From the NCBI GenBank assembly GCA_037501455.1, contig CM074864.1, positions 40,450,001 to 40,514,000 of the forward strand: a stretch of 64,000 nucleotides of DNA, read 5' to 3'. How positions within the stretch are numbered: position 1 is the first letter of the stretch; every line of letters starts with the position of its first letter. Below are positions 23,382-35,401 of the stretch, piece by piece. A model generated the notes under the pieces. The model had not been told where the DNA came from, made no database searches, and was given only the letters and a program-made list of their open reading frames with translations. Both the position numbers and the translations under genes were made by a program. This stretch comes from Lantana camara (lineage: Eukaryota > Streptophyta > Magnoliopsida > Lamiales > Verbenaceae).

Positions 23382-26300
23382 TGTAACGCCCCGACTTTTC
23401 GGACATAAAGGTAGAGCGTATGTGTTTACCTAATTGCGCGAATTAATTGTTTTACGTGTTTTATATTTAATTTTATAATAATTGTTATTATTTTATTATA
23501 TTATATTATTTTATTTTATTTTAATATTATTAATTTTATATATATATGTTTCGTATTATATATATATATATATATATGTTCAATTATATTATTATTAATT
23601 TAATGATTATGCTAATTATATATTATGCTAATTAATCATGTTTTAATTAATTAATTGATTATTTATATATATATATATTTATACGTACAATATATTTTTG
23701 CATGAAGATTTTAATTATGCATGCAACCTAATATATTTTTGCATGAAATTTTATGTATTTATGCATGAATTGTTTGGAATATGCATGTTGTTCATTTTGT
23801 GCTTCGTTCTCTTATGATATGATATCTAATTGCCACGAATTTGTAATATGTCGTACATATATGTGTTATGGACATGATTTTATGCTCAAATTATGTTTTT
23901 GAATTCATTTGTTATGTTAACGAATTAAATTTTAATTGAGGAACCAAAACGGGAGCTAACAAGCACTTAGCGTACCCTTGGTTCCGAATTTAATATCTTG
24001 AGCTCGGGAACTCGGATTCGAGTTCCGTCAACTCCGCTGAACTCGTAACGAAAATTCGAGTTTAGTAAACTTAGCCTTATAATTTTCCCAATTCATTTGA
24101 AACTCCGAAATCCAACCGAAAAACGAAACGGAGACCAACTTGACCTTGTTACACTAATTCAGCCATAACTTGGCCAAACCACAACCAAATTAACCATGGT
24201 TTGATTCCTTTAAACCCTAACTCAACCACCTATCTAGATATTTCAAGCCTTGACCGAGATTATCATCACACAAACCCCAAACATCAGCCAAAGCTACTGT
24301 TTTTCTCTCCAGTCCCGTAACCCTTCATCCCTTGGAGATTTTGGAGCTCAAATCTCCTCCAAACTTCAACCAATCATCAAGGTAAGCTTAAGGTTGTATT
24401 GTATGATTAATTCTGATCATTTTCATCCTTCCATTCACAAGTTTGAGCATGGTTTCATCCATTCTGGGTCATTTTACCGAAAAGTGGAGTTTTTGTATAA
24501 ATTCTTGATCTCCTTTGATTCTCAATGATTTTGATTGATTCCAAGCCTGAGATTAATTGTTTTAACATCCTCATATCAATTATGATCTTTGCTTTCGTGT
24601 TTGTTGAGATATATATGAGATATCATTTATGAAATTTTCAGAAAATTCCACTTGAAGGTCACGTATGCTTCCATGCCTTGATTGATCACTTTTGGAACTG
24701 ATTTGTGTGTTCATCTAGAGTCTTTTGCTGCATATTTGTGACCTTAACATGCCTGAACATGTTGGTTGAAGATTGATTGGGTTTGGCTCTGTTTTCCATC
24801 GAGTATGCCCTGTTTTTGACCTGGAAAAGTTGCTGTCAAAGTGCTGCGTTTCTCCTTTCTTTTGCTGTCCGTTTTCGTGGCTTTGTGGTGTGGGTTGTGG
24901 CTGATTTCTTGCTGTAATTCATGCCTTGTATTGCTGCATGTTTTGCTCGAATTTCATGCTGGAACGTTGCTCTGTTTCTGCGCCATTTATGTCAAAACAG
25001 AGACTGCTGCTGCTGCACGACACCGGCGTGCCGTTTCTGCCCGTTCCAGCGAGGAACGGGGGTGCTGTGTGGATTGGAGCTGCTGTACCGAGACACGGGG
25101 GTGTCTCGGTCCAGGCGGGGAGGGTGTCACCCCGTTTTTCTGAATTCTTTAGCCTGCATTTTCTTCTTCTTCCTCGCGTGAATATTGTTGCTGCTACTGT
25201 TTTGTGGTTGTATGGCTGTATATATATATATATATGTCTGTGTTGTGTGTGTATTGATTGTGTAATATGTGTGCATGCATGTGTTGCATGCATGTAAATT
25301 ATATATAGTATATAATATGTATATAATATAGAGTATATGTGCATGTATGCTTGGGTGTGTGTGTACGTGAATATATATATATATATATATGTAATGTGTA
25401 TATATGTTATTATATTATATGATTATATGTATATATTATATTATATGTATATTTATTATATATTTTAAATATTATTTGATTTAATTTAATTATTGAAATT
25501 AATTGATTTCCATTTCGCGTATTTATTCTACCGACTATTGATTGAACGTTTTATTTGTTTTATTCCTAAATGTGAATTTGAATAATATGTGTTGTGCTTA
25601 TTAAATGAATTTTAGATTAATTGTTATGCATTATGAATTTATAAATTTATGAATGTTAGGAATATTGTAAATTTATGAAATTATGAATTTATGAAATTAT
25701 GAAATTGAATAAAATATATGAACGAATGATTTGATTATATGATTTAAATTCTTTAATCGTGCACATGAACATTTTTATAATATAACATGATCATTTATGC
25801 ATTCATGTCATATTCACTTCATTGCCGAGCGTCATTTGTGGTCATTGTGTCTCATACCTTTTCTTTTGCACAGATTCGGGTTTTGTCGGAGACGAGGGCG
25901 AGCATTGAGACGCTTGTGCCTTTATTTTGCTTTGGTAAAGGTGGGTTTTTCTTCTATTAGTTAAAACAACCCTATAAATCCCTTATGTGTAAAGTTTTAA
26001 GCCAAAATAATATATTTATATCAATCGAGTCATTTTGGGTAAATGATTTCAAATGTATGACCCCCTTTTTAATTGTGAAACCCTACCTTATGTTTGGCGA
26101 GACACATTTATATATATGCTTATACGGGCCCCGGGACTTAGTATATGTGGCTAACCGAGGAAGCAAGGGCTGACGGGGATCCCATATACTAGTTCCAACC
26201 AAACTACGGTGATACCGGCCCTCGCTAGGAGGTTTAGCGAGGAATGGGAGCTGAGTGCCCTTGGGGGATTCATGTACCCCCATTGGCCTATGTATGAACC

Positions 26301-27101
26301 GGTGGTCAGGTCTAGCTAACTTGTCCACCACCCGGAGGAAGAAGGTGTATATGTATGATTATGATCATTTATGTATGTGCACGAAAGATATGTATGACCA
26401 CCAATAATTATGATATGATTACACAAGGAGAAGGTTGGAGATTGTGCACGCTCACTCGCCGAGCTTAAACCCTTATGAACAATTATGAAGGAAAATGAAC
26501 GTCGTAATCCCGTTGATGTCTTCATTGTTTTAACCACTTGATAAATTCTTATCAAACTTCACACGGGATTAGGGCTTGCATGTATGTGTTTAATTTATGC
26601 GATACGATATATCTTATGCCCCGTTTTTATACCCACCAGTCTCTTTTAGACTGAACCCGGTTGTTTTCAGCGGTTTTGTGCAGGTATAGGAGTGCTAGGC
26701 GGGAATACAAGTCGTCTAGGTCTTGCATTTGTGTTTAGTACTTCTTTTCAGTCTCATATTCATACTCTGGTTACTACTTTTGTATTTGATCCTGTTATAG
26801 ATTGGAGCGTTACGATTTTGTAGGCCATGAGTGCCATTGCATATTTGAATGCTCTTGTATATCTATTTTTGGAGCTTGGTGGCTCACTGTATATGCTTTA
26901 TCGTTATGGCTTCCGCAAAACTTTCTTTAACTCTGATTCCTTATGTTTCTTGAGTTGATTGGTTTAGGGGTTAGTCCCGCCTAGCATAGCGTGTGTGTGT
27001 GTCCCCGTTCGCCGCGGATTTGGCCCGTGTATGGACTTCCATTTCATATACGGGTCAGGTCTCGGTGCGGGGGATGTGGTACCTTACGCTCGGGTGCTAC
27101 A
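23382..27101 (+). mobile_element. Element D, LTR 2 (middle LTR)
   Basis: A 3720-bp near copy of LTR 1. Unlike a normal 3' LTR it is followed by a second primer site (27110-27122) and a second internal region instead of flanking DNA. It therefore serves as 3' LTR of the first unit and 5' LTR of the second. Confidence 0.93.
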
Positions 27102-28688
27102 TCCTTAAGTGGTATCAGAGCCTAGGGTTGCAAAACCCGGGCTCTAGTGTGGTGTTGAGTCAGTTAGGTCGTTCGGCTTTAGGAACAACTTGTCAATGTG
27201 TTGCATATGCATTGTTTACGTGCTTGTGTGCTCTAAATCTTGAATTTTGATCGAATTAATTGCACATGCATGCATGGACTAAAAATAGCATGCATTTTAG
27301 TGCTTCTTGAACAGGATGCCTCCACGTAGACATCGTGAGAGATCTCCCGGACATCGTCGTCATCATGATCGATCCCCTACGCCTCCACCTCAACCACAAG
27401 CACCATCGATGGATATGGGGAATTTTATGGAAGCAGTTTTCAACTATGTCGAGCATAGGAGGGCTCAAGCTCCCCCACCACAACAAGCAGAACAACCGGA
27501 GCCTCCACCAAATCATAATAATAGAGACCCTCATGGGGTGTTTCTGAGCTACAACCCCCCTTCGATTTTCTGGTTCTATCGATGATGCGGTCTCGGAGGG
27601 TTGGTTGATTCGAGTAGAGAGGATACCTGGAGTCCGACAGTCTACTACGCAAGGGGAGGAAATCAAAAAGAAGGATCCGGTTGTTAGAGCTCCAATGGGA
27701 AGAGGTTCCGGATCGAATTCGGGAAAGAGGCCGATGATTCAAGCTAGTCCGCTTCCTAAAGGTCCATTTAAGAAACCTCGGTTTGGAGGACAAGGTTCTA
27801 AGGCCGCACCGACTCGACCAAAGGCTCTACCCATGGCGCCAACGAGGGATCGACAAGGTCCGAGTGAGGCGAGATTGGCTCAAGCTCCTTGTACACATTG
27901 TGGAGGACCAACTCATAATTACTATAACTGTCGGAGGAGGTTGAATTTGTGCTTTATATGTGGAAAAGGCGACCATATGGCGGATACTTGCCCCTATAAA
28001 GACCCCGGATATCAAAGACGAGTTCAAAGGCCAATGATCCCGGCTCGTGCTTACGCCATCGAAGGTGAGGAGCAAGATGCCGAGATCAGTCCCACAGCAG
28101 TGGTAGAAGGTACCCTATGCATACATAACATGAGCATTCATGCACTCTTTGATTCGAGTGCCACGCATTCCTTTATTTCTTGTGACTTAGTTGCTATTCT
28201 GTGCTTGCTTGTTATTTGCTTTTCCTTCTGTTGTTTGGTGAGTTCGCCACTGGATGGTAGTCTTCAGACAGATCAGTTGATTCGGGAGTGTTCAGTTTTG
28301 ATTGAAGGAAAGAATATCCGGCTGATTTGGAAGAGTTTAAGGATTCAATTAGAGGTATTACTTAAAGTTGGATATATACGGCCAAGATCGTCCCATTGGG
28401 GTGCTCCGGCTGCTTTATGGTATTTGGATAAGTTGTGGTAATCTTCATCGATGACATCTTGGTTTATTCGAGAACTCCGGAGGATCATGCAAGGCACCTC
28501 AGGATGGTGTTGGATACCTTAAGAGAACATCGGATTGTATGCTAAGTTTAGCAAAGGCGAGTTTTGGATTGATCAGGTAACATTTCTGGGTCATATTATT
28601 TCAAGGAAAGGTTTGGAGGTAGACCCTTCTAAGTTTGAGAAGGTTATTCAATGGCAAAGCCCGAAAATGTTTCAGAAGTAAAGAGTTT
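27102..28688 (+). mobile_element. Element D, second internal region, truncated
   Basis: Collinear with 19733-21319 at a constant offset of 7369 bp. I noticed only three substitutions: near 19804/27173, 20199/27568 and 21274/28643. It includes the same gag N-terminal fragment (27316-27585) and the same zinc-knuckle/protease/RT frame (27605-28441), with identical deletions. It stops abruptly after cagaagtaaagagtttc in the RT/connection region. Confidence 0.92.
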
Positions 28689-28722
28689 CGGGGGACGTGG
28701 TACCTTACGCTCGGGTGCTACA
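28689..28722 (+). mobile_element. Element D, 34-bp remnant of LTR 3
   Basis: Matches only the last bases of the LTR (cgggggacgtggtacc ... gggtgctaca). It is followed at 28723-28727 by CAAAT, the partner of the duplication at 16004-16008. A deletion therefore joined the second internal copy to the very end of a third LTR. Confidence 0.9.
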
Positions 28723-28727
28723 CAAAT

Positions 28728-29140
28728 TGTAAGATCTCAGAGCCCAGGAAGGACGAAGAAGAAATCCAGGGTTTCTCGGAATTCGCTGCAATGGGAAAGG
28801 GAACTGGAAGCATTGGTAAAAGAAGAAACAAGACGCACACACTGTGTGTGAGGTGTGGCCGCCACAGCTTCAACCTGCAGAAGAGCCGCTGCTCCGCCTG
28901 CGCGTACTCAAGTTGTACCGAGGAAGAACGCAGCAGCTGCTTCAGCTTGAGTGGTCTGATTCGGAGGGTACTTTGTCTTCGTATTTCTTTAATTGCAGTT
29001 CTTGAAAGAATTAGAGAACAAAGAATTTTGAGAACATGTCATTTGAACAACCTCTACCTTTTTCAGCTACTTAGCAATATTAATTTTGTTAGGGTTATTC
29101 GATTGCTTTTAAATACGGATGGGATGCAAGACAACAACCA
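28728..29140 (+). pseudogene. RPL37: Ribosomal protein eL37 (RPL37) fragment with internal deletion
   Basis: After a 5' leader, ATG 28791 opens a frame starting [18 protein letters not shown] and continuing through the first 40 residues of eL37. It includes both CxxC pairs (C19/C22 and C34/C37) that bind zinc. At about 28910 it jumps, out of frame, to a piece reading [10 protein letters not shown] and stop (28918-28950). This is the normal C-terminus. The central 45 or so codons, including the rRNA-contacting basic part, are missing. About 190 bp of likely 3' UTR follow. It cannot make eL37. It lies inside the CACTA, and element D sits in its leader. Confidence 0.85.
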
Positions 29141-29370
29141 TTTGCTTAAAAATAAAAAATAAAAATAAAAATGTAAAAATAATCAAAAAAGAAATTTGAA
29201 CTTTTGTCTAAAAATAAATTCCAAAAATAATTGAAAAAGGTATTTGAACTTCTGCGTTTTTCATATTTTCTGGAAAATCGAATCTAAAAGTGCAAATTTA
29301 TTTTATTTTTTTTTTTTTTTTGAATAACCCACCCCCAAATTAAAAACTGTGCATATTCACCCCACCACCA
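29141..29370. other. A/T-rich CACTA interior
   Basis: Short homopolymer and A-rich stretches; a local repeat, gaaatttgaacttttg versus ggtatttgaacttctg. No gene seen. Confidence 0.5.
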
Positions 29371-29384
29371 AAATTTTACGCCTT

Positions 29385-29840
29385 TTTTCCAAATTTTTTC
29401 GTTCGCATCCCTCATTTTCAGATGTTCCCCGCCAAGTTAAATTACTGAGAATTGAAGAAAATAACCGCATCAAGTCCAAAGTCCAACCCTTCTTGGTGAA
29501 ACTGTTCGAGAACCGAGCGACCAATATCGATTCAGTAGGAGTCACAAACTAAGGTATGTTTCTGTAAGTTTTTAGTATTTCAGACCTTTTACTTAGAAAT
29601 TGAGTGTGAATTGGATTTGAATATTGTCCGAATTTTTTATTTAGGTGGTTTTTTTTGTGAGAATTGCCCAATTTTTTTGTTCGCATCCTTTATTTCTCAG
29701 CTTGTCCACGCTAAATTAAGTTACTGACAATTGAAGATGGATTGAGATATCTGCGGCACGGAGAACAATTGCTTCTTGGTTCAACAGTCCGAGAACGAAA
29801 CTGCCAACATTAATTTCAGCAAGCAGACAAACACTCAGGT
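29385..29840 (+). repeat. Diverged tandem duplication, possible TNPA 5' exons
   Basis: 29390-29560 and 29680-29840 share order and wording. Both have ttcgcatcc, then a variant of gccaagttaaattactgaga, then aattgaag, then cgagaac, and each ends before ggtatgttt, which looks like a splice donor. They may be duplicated leader exons of the downstream TNPA gene. Confidence 0.55.
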
Positions 29841-30182
29841 ATGTTTTGAAATATTAACAGCTGAAAAATGTATCAAACATTTTATATTGGACATGTTTTG
29901 TTTGTTAACAAATCAATTTTTGTATATAATGCAATTATATTTCTGTATAAAATGTCAAAACCCCTTAACTGTAAAGATATTTCTTAAATTCAATGAACAC
30001 AGTGGTGTAAACTGAGATATAACTGGAAAATTTTGGAAAAATAGAAATAAGGAACAGACGAGAAAATGGAGAAGGAAAAATTGGATAATTCATTTCTTAA
30101 AAACCAAGGCAAAAAGGCAGTACAAACTATATAAGGTAAATCCACAAAAAAAGAAAAAAGTTGTTAGGAATTCATCATTAAA

Positions 30183-30420
30183 TCATTTGCCTAAGGAATT
30201 TGCAGCTGATATCCTATGTAAGTGCTCACTCCAAGCCATTGCCTCAGCTTCATTTCCAACCGTTAGATCAACATCTTTCTTAACGGTTTGATCTTGCCCT
30301 TCCTTAGTGGAAACGAAATCGTTTTTGGCCTTTTTCTCCTTATTTTTTGTTCCCATCCAACGACTGAGAGTATTACCATATCTTGCATCCAATGACCATC
30401 TTTTAAACTTGAATTCCTGC
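30183..30420 (-). other. Unrecognised exon-like open frame
   Basis: The minus strand has an acceptor-like AG near 30420 followed by an open frame through RWSLDARYGNTLSRWMG and a Lys-rich part to a stop at 30183. Codon use looks more gene-like than the surroundings. I do not recognise the family. It is antisense to TNPA, as is the IQM fragment, so it may be another captured host exon. Confidence 0.35.
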
Positions 30421-31164
30421 TGATTTTCATAACATTAACAAAATCACTTGAAACTGTAAAGTTGCATTGTATATAGTTGAATTTTTGTTTATGATATTTT
30501 GGATGAATATTGGTGTTTTATCACTTTGACATATCTAAATTCAAATCTTGTTGTAATAGTGCAGGAATGCTAAAAGGGAGAAGAAGACAGTATGAGCTCA
30601 ATGTTGCTCAGACACATGAAGTGGCGAAAAATGGTAGTATTTAAATCCTAAAATAATGAATATGAGTTATCACTCTTACAGTTCAATATATTTGTTATAA
30701 AAATTTCTTAATTTAATCAATTCATGTGTTATTGAAGGAAACAAAAGCATACATGACTCAACTGTGGGCAAAAATTTTGAAGTAAATAAGACTGCTAATG
30801 TTACGAAAGAGATGATTACAAATGTAAATGAAAAAAGGGTACAAAGGCAATTGGAAAGTGAGCTGAACCGACATAGAAAAGCAGAAGCAACTTCAAATAG
30901 ATATTTTTATACTTAAGGTTGGTAACGCCATGTTTATGTTTATTTTAAATTCCCTCCATGATTTCAGCTTTTAATTATATAGTTTTATGAAATGGGATTG
31001 CTATAAATATAGAATTCTAATACCTTATATTTTTTAGTAATGGTAAAAAATTGATGGTCTTCATAAATGAAACAATGTGATTCAGAGAATTCAGATGGTC
31101 TTACCAAGAATTATTACAATGAAGATCATGGTATGAAAAGTTTTCCTAATAGAGTGTAACTTAC

Positions 31165-31562
31165 AGCTTCTAGCCAGTGCTGCAAAGCGAGTTCATGGGT
31201 TTTCTCATCTTTAGACAAGCCTTTTCCCACCTAAATAAGTCAAATGAGAGCTTCATTAGTCTTTCCCAGATTCAATAAGAAAAGGAGTCAGGAAAACATG
31301 TATAATTACCATTCTTATATTGAACTACGTTTTAGCTCTGCAAAACACAACAGCTTCCCCCTAAACAATGAGATGGAATATTCCTACTTAGAAATTTTGA
31401 TAAAATGTTTCAAAAAATCCTACTGGGGACAAAGTATGCAGTCTTTACCCATCATGTTATATATATTCAAATTCTAAAATTTCAAGAAATATACCATCTT
31501 TGCTCCACTAGGACTGCACAACCAGTAAGCTGCCTCTTGGCACGGAAACTCTTGTAAGTTTT
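31165..31562 (-). pseudogene. IQM-family (IQ-motif calmodulin-binding) gene fragment, three exons
   Basis: Three minus-strand exon pieces with consistent splice signals. 31562-31495 reads TYKSFRAKRQLTGCAVLVEQ, an IQ-motif calmodulin-binding stretch. 31360 to about 31319 reads GKLLCFAELKRSSI and then hits a stop, so the rest of that exon is lost. 31230-31165 reads [20 protein letters not shown] between an AG acceptor and GTAAG donor. Their order and spacing fit plant IQM proteins, in which the IQ motif is followed by an AELKRSSISFF-type segment and [10 protein letters not shown]. The piece sits antisense in a TNPA intron. It is a captured, partly deleted host fragment. Confidence 0.8.
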
Positions 31563-32347
31563 CTACAACTTTACAGCTGCAAGATGTTTATTTTTAGATC
31601 CTGAAAATTTTAGTGTCTGGAAAAATTAGATATAAAATAATAAGTTTATTTTGATCCTCAACGATAGAGTTAGTATTACAATTACCTATGTTCTCTAATT
31701 CATACTTGACAATCTTCTTTAAGATAGAGGCACTGTAATGATAAATTATTTAAAAGTTTGTATAGTTTCTGCAAACATGATTGTTCATTCTCTTTGTTAA
31801 TTTTAAGGGCTCGCATTGATTTTATGATACTTGTTACACGCTATAGACAAACACGCATGAAAACAGGTTTGGGCAACACTGGGCCCCAAACACAAAGCCA
31901 AGAAAGTTTGGATCAAAGCATGTCACAAACACAAACACAAGAAAACTTGAACAACCAGCTCCAATCTAAAGAGGTTCCAAATGATGGTAAATTCTTTTGT
32001 CAATTTTGGTTAATTAATTATAGTTGTTTCATTAAAATAAAAATTGTATACATATATATATTATATAATTTTTATTGAACAGTGGACAATTCTATAAGCT
32101 CACAAGTCAAAAAGGGTCGAGGAGGGGCGAGATTTCCGAAAGAGTGGAATTCGGGGAAGAAACTTAAAGTTTTTCTAGATAAAGGATATGTGGGAGGACC
32201 AGCTTATAAAAAGTATGTTACAGCAATAGGATGTTTAGCTCGTATTGGAGTTAAACTGCCCTTAAATAGTAGGAGTTTCTCTTTTATACCACAATACCAA
32301 CGAGACATGGTTTGGGATAAAGTACAGGTTAAAATTATTGATGTGGC

Positions 32348-32349
<2 letters not shown>

Positions 32350-32410
<61 letters not shown>
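32350..32410. repeat. (TA)n microsatellite in TNPA intron
   Basis: About 60 bp of TA alternation. Confidence 0.95.
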
Positions 32411-32414
<4 letters not shown>

Positions 32415-35039
32415 TTGTGTGCTCATTTTGTATGTGAATGTATATGCTAATCAAACTGTTACAATTTTTTTTATCATAATCTAGGACAACACTGAATTGC
32501 CACTTGAAGCAAAGATGATAGTGATGTACTCAGGGGCTGAAATGTGGAGAAAATGGAAGAGTCACGTGAAAAAGATATTTTTTCTACCACATAAGGATGA
32601 TGAAGAGTTCCTCTTGGAATAACCAGCTGATGATAGGATACAGCTAGATCAATGGTTGGAATTGATCAACACTTGGAAAGATCCTAAAGCGCAGGTTTTT
32701 TATTTACTTGAATACAAGAAATTGTAATTTGCGTTCAAGTCATTGTACCATGTGTAAAATCATTTTTCGTATTTATAATACTATTTGCAGGACATTGCAG
32801 AACAAAATTCAAGAAATGTTTTAAAGAAAAAATGTCTTCATAGAACTGGAAGGACACCATTTTTCATATTAAAGGAAGAGGTAAGATATACCCAAGCTTG
32901 TGAGATTCTTTTCTATTAATTTTCTATTATCATTTATTAAATTATTTATTTGTCCAATTTTAGATGATTGAAAAAGGTGCAACTGAAGTTGCTAGCCTTG
33001 ACGTGTGGATGGAGTCACGATCTCGTGGAAAAGGGGTCCAAGAGGACGAGACAACATCAGATGTTCATGTAAGATACAGTTATTTATGATAAATTTTTTA
33101 TTCCGTCTTTACTTGATTGTTTATTGGATTTTGTTGAATTATATGCATGAATTAAAAAGGATCATATTGTATGTATATAAAAATCAATACTTTTGCTCTA
33201 TTATATGTACGAAAGAAAAGGGTTCATAATTCGATCGTTGGATTGTAGTTGCACACTTGAAAAGACGATGAGCATTGACAACTTTATTATATAGAATGCA
33301 TGATTAGTGTATGCTTTGCTATATAATGCAGGGTCAATTCACCAGAGAGCTTTCGAAAAAGCCTGAGTGTGAAAGAACGAAAGAATTTAAAGATGAACTA
33401 TTTTTAATTGCTATGGGAAAAAATGGGAGAAACCATGGTAGATGCGCACAAAGAAGTATCTTGAGTAATCGATCTCGTCCTAAATTTGGGTTAAGAGATA
33501 AAGGATTGTCTCAAGACAGAGAGGACTTGTTAAAATTTAAGGAAGATTTGATCCAGAAGCAGGATGAAGTCGAGCAAGTAAAAATAGATTTTATTAATGA
33601 GAAAGAGAAATTTGTTTCAGAGCAAGAGAAATTGATATTGGAGCAAGACAAAACAAAAGAACCGAACAAGAAGTTAGAATTTTTTTCTAACTCAATTTCC
33701 TTCTATTTCGTCTCAGTTACGTGATGCTCAGGTAACTTACTTTGTTTATGTAATTCAATTATTTTAATTGAGACTTATTTTATTTATCCCGTTGTAAACA
33801 TTAAATATTTACATAATCATGGGTTTCAAATGCATTGGGCTTGCACAAGGAAACTTCTATGGATTAAGAACATGATTCCTCCAATAAAGAGCATCATGAT
33901 ATTGGCTTAGGAGATATTCCACTTGAAAATGAACAGGTATTAACATTTTCTTTTATCTATGATTTTACTGAAATAATGAAAGGGATATCTTGTGAATTTT
34001 GTACTTAGCTGAACGATATATATTTGGGAAAAAGTTGCATGCTCATTTACTAGTATTGTGGGAATCCTCTATCATGTCAAGGATAATTGATGAGTATTTA
34101 ATTTTGTAGATTGTTGGTGATGATCTTAATGAAGATGCAGGTGTGAATGGGTATAATGAAATAAAGGTACAAGTTATTTACCTATGCTAGTTAATTGGTG
34201 TTGATTATATAATTATTTCTATAAGATTAATTAATTTGTTTAAATGCTTGTTTTTATAGATAGGTGCTCGGGTATATTTATTTTGTCATGGAATACCAAA
34301 AAAAATTGTAGCAGAAGGTGTTCTGTTTGGTTATATATATGGCGAAGGATATAGACCTACATTTTGCAAGGTTATTGTTAGGAAAGCTTTGGTTAAAAAT
34401 GAGAAGTTACGGAAACCTCGCCGAGATGTTGCAATAGTTGGACAAGCTGTTAACAAATGTATCTTATGGGAGGTCATTGATGTAAGTAATTTAAATGATT
34501 TCGCTTTTCTGTTTTCGTTCCATTGAATTCAATTTATTAATCCAACGCTGATTTTACATGTCAATCCCATTTTTTTCCCTCGTATTTTTGTTTGCAGGTT
34601 GCTAAGGTATAAAATAAATTCTTATGGTGGTTTCAGTCGATATTTGGTTGTGCTAGCTTCCACCTATAATGCAGCAAGTTTATTTTGGAGAATATAGAAT
34701 GAATGCTCATTAAGGTTAATATAGATATTGTGACTTTTGAATTAAAATAGGCTTTTTATTATGTTTCTATTGTAGTTTGTTTATATGTTTCTACATTAAC
34801 TTAGTTCATACTTATAACTTTATGTACTTTTATTGGATATCTGTGGAAGTTGAAGTACAGTTTTCTTTTGATAAATATTCATGTAAAAATATATTAGTTT
34901 TCTATCTTATTACTTGTATTTTGTTATGTATGATGATTATATTGTACAACATTTCATTTGAGGTATATTGGTATAATAAAATAATATTACTATATTATTT
35001 TTATTATAATATATTAAATAAATTTGTACTATAAAATTA

Positions 35040-35398
35040 ATATTTACTACGAAATAATGATCGTAGACTCGTAGTAAATGTAATATTATATGTATAGCAT
35101 ATTTACTACGAAAATTATTCGTATCAAATGATTCATTTTACTACGTTTAATATTTTCGTAGTAAAAACTTGGTACATATTTACTTATTAACTACGAAAAA
35201 TATGCCGTAGTAAATGAGAAAATTTTCGTAGTAAAAACTATTTACTACGAACAAAGCACCGTAGCAAAGTATTTTGTTACGCCAATATTTACTACGGTCA
35301 CAATTCGTAGCAAATTCGTAGCAAAAAGTCTTTTGTTACGAATTTTGGCTTAATACTACGATTTTTGGGCGTAGTAAAAGACACTTTTTCTTGTAGTG
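35040..35398. repeat. CACTA right end with subterminal repeats
   Basis: The motif TTTACTACGAA and its complement TTCGTAGTAAA recur about a dozen times in both orientations. The segment ends with TTTTTCTTGTAGTG. Such motif arrays are the TNPA binding sites of CACTA elements. Several repeats are slightly changed (cgtagcaaa). Confidence 0.88.
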
Positions 35399-35401
35399 TC
35401 T

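Larger units (their letters stand above)
30560..34610 (+). pseudogene. CACTA TNPA-like protein (Transposase_24 and TNP1-type C-terminus), broken
   Basis: DNA-binding second protein of CACTA elements, spread over about ten exons. N-terminal exons lie near 30565-30640 and 30738-30897. A Gln/Ser-rich exon (31870-31985) includes TQSQESLDQSMSQTQTQ. The plant transposase region runs 32083-33070: FPKEWNSGKKLKVFLDKGY, LPLEAKMIVMYSGAEMWRKW, then FLLE followed by an in-frame TAA near 32621. A charged coiled-coil region (33332-33722) contains ELSKKPECERTKEF and many Lys/Glu. The last exon (34259-34480), with GARVYLFCHGIPKK and FGYIYGEGYRPTFCKVIV, resembles the TNP1/En/Spm C-terminal domain. Exon limits are approximate. 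Confidence 0.75.
13023..35398 (+). mobile_element. CACTA (En/Spm) transposon carrying host gene fragments, split by element D
   Basis: The right terminus is clear: the minus strand at 35398 reads CACTACAAGAAAAAGTGTC, the classic CACTA end, preceded inside by subterminal repeats. It encodes TNP2-type and TNPA-type proteins in the usual order on the plus strand, both broken. Its left end lies beyond elements C, E and A outside the window. Gypsy element D (16009-28722) interrupts it. Fragments of MRS2, eL37 and IQM genes sit between or within the transposase genes. The bases after the right end (TCT) would be one copy of the 3-bp target duplication. Confidence 0.88.

Noticed and set aside
34777..35034. 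Tyr/Ile-rich open frame after TNPA
   Set aside because: AT-rich DNA without a domain, directly next to the subterminal repeats.
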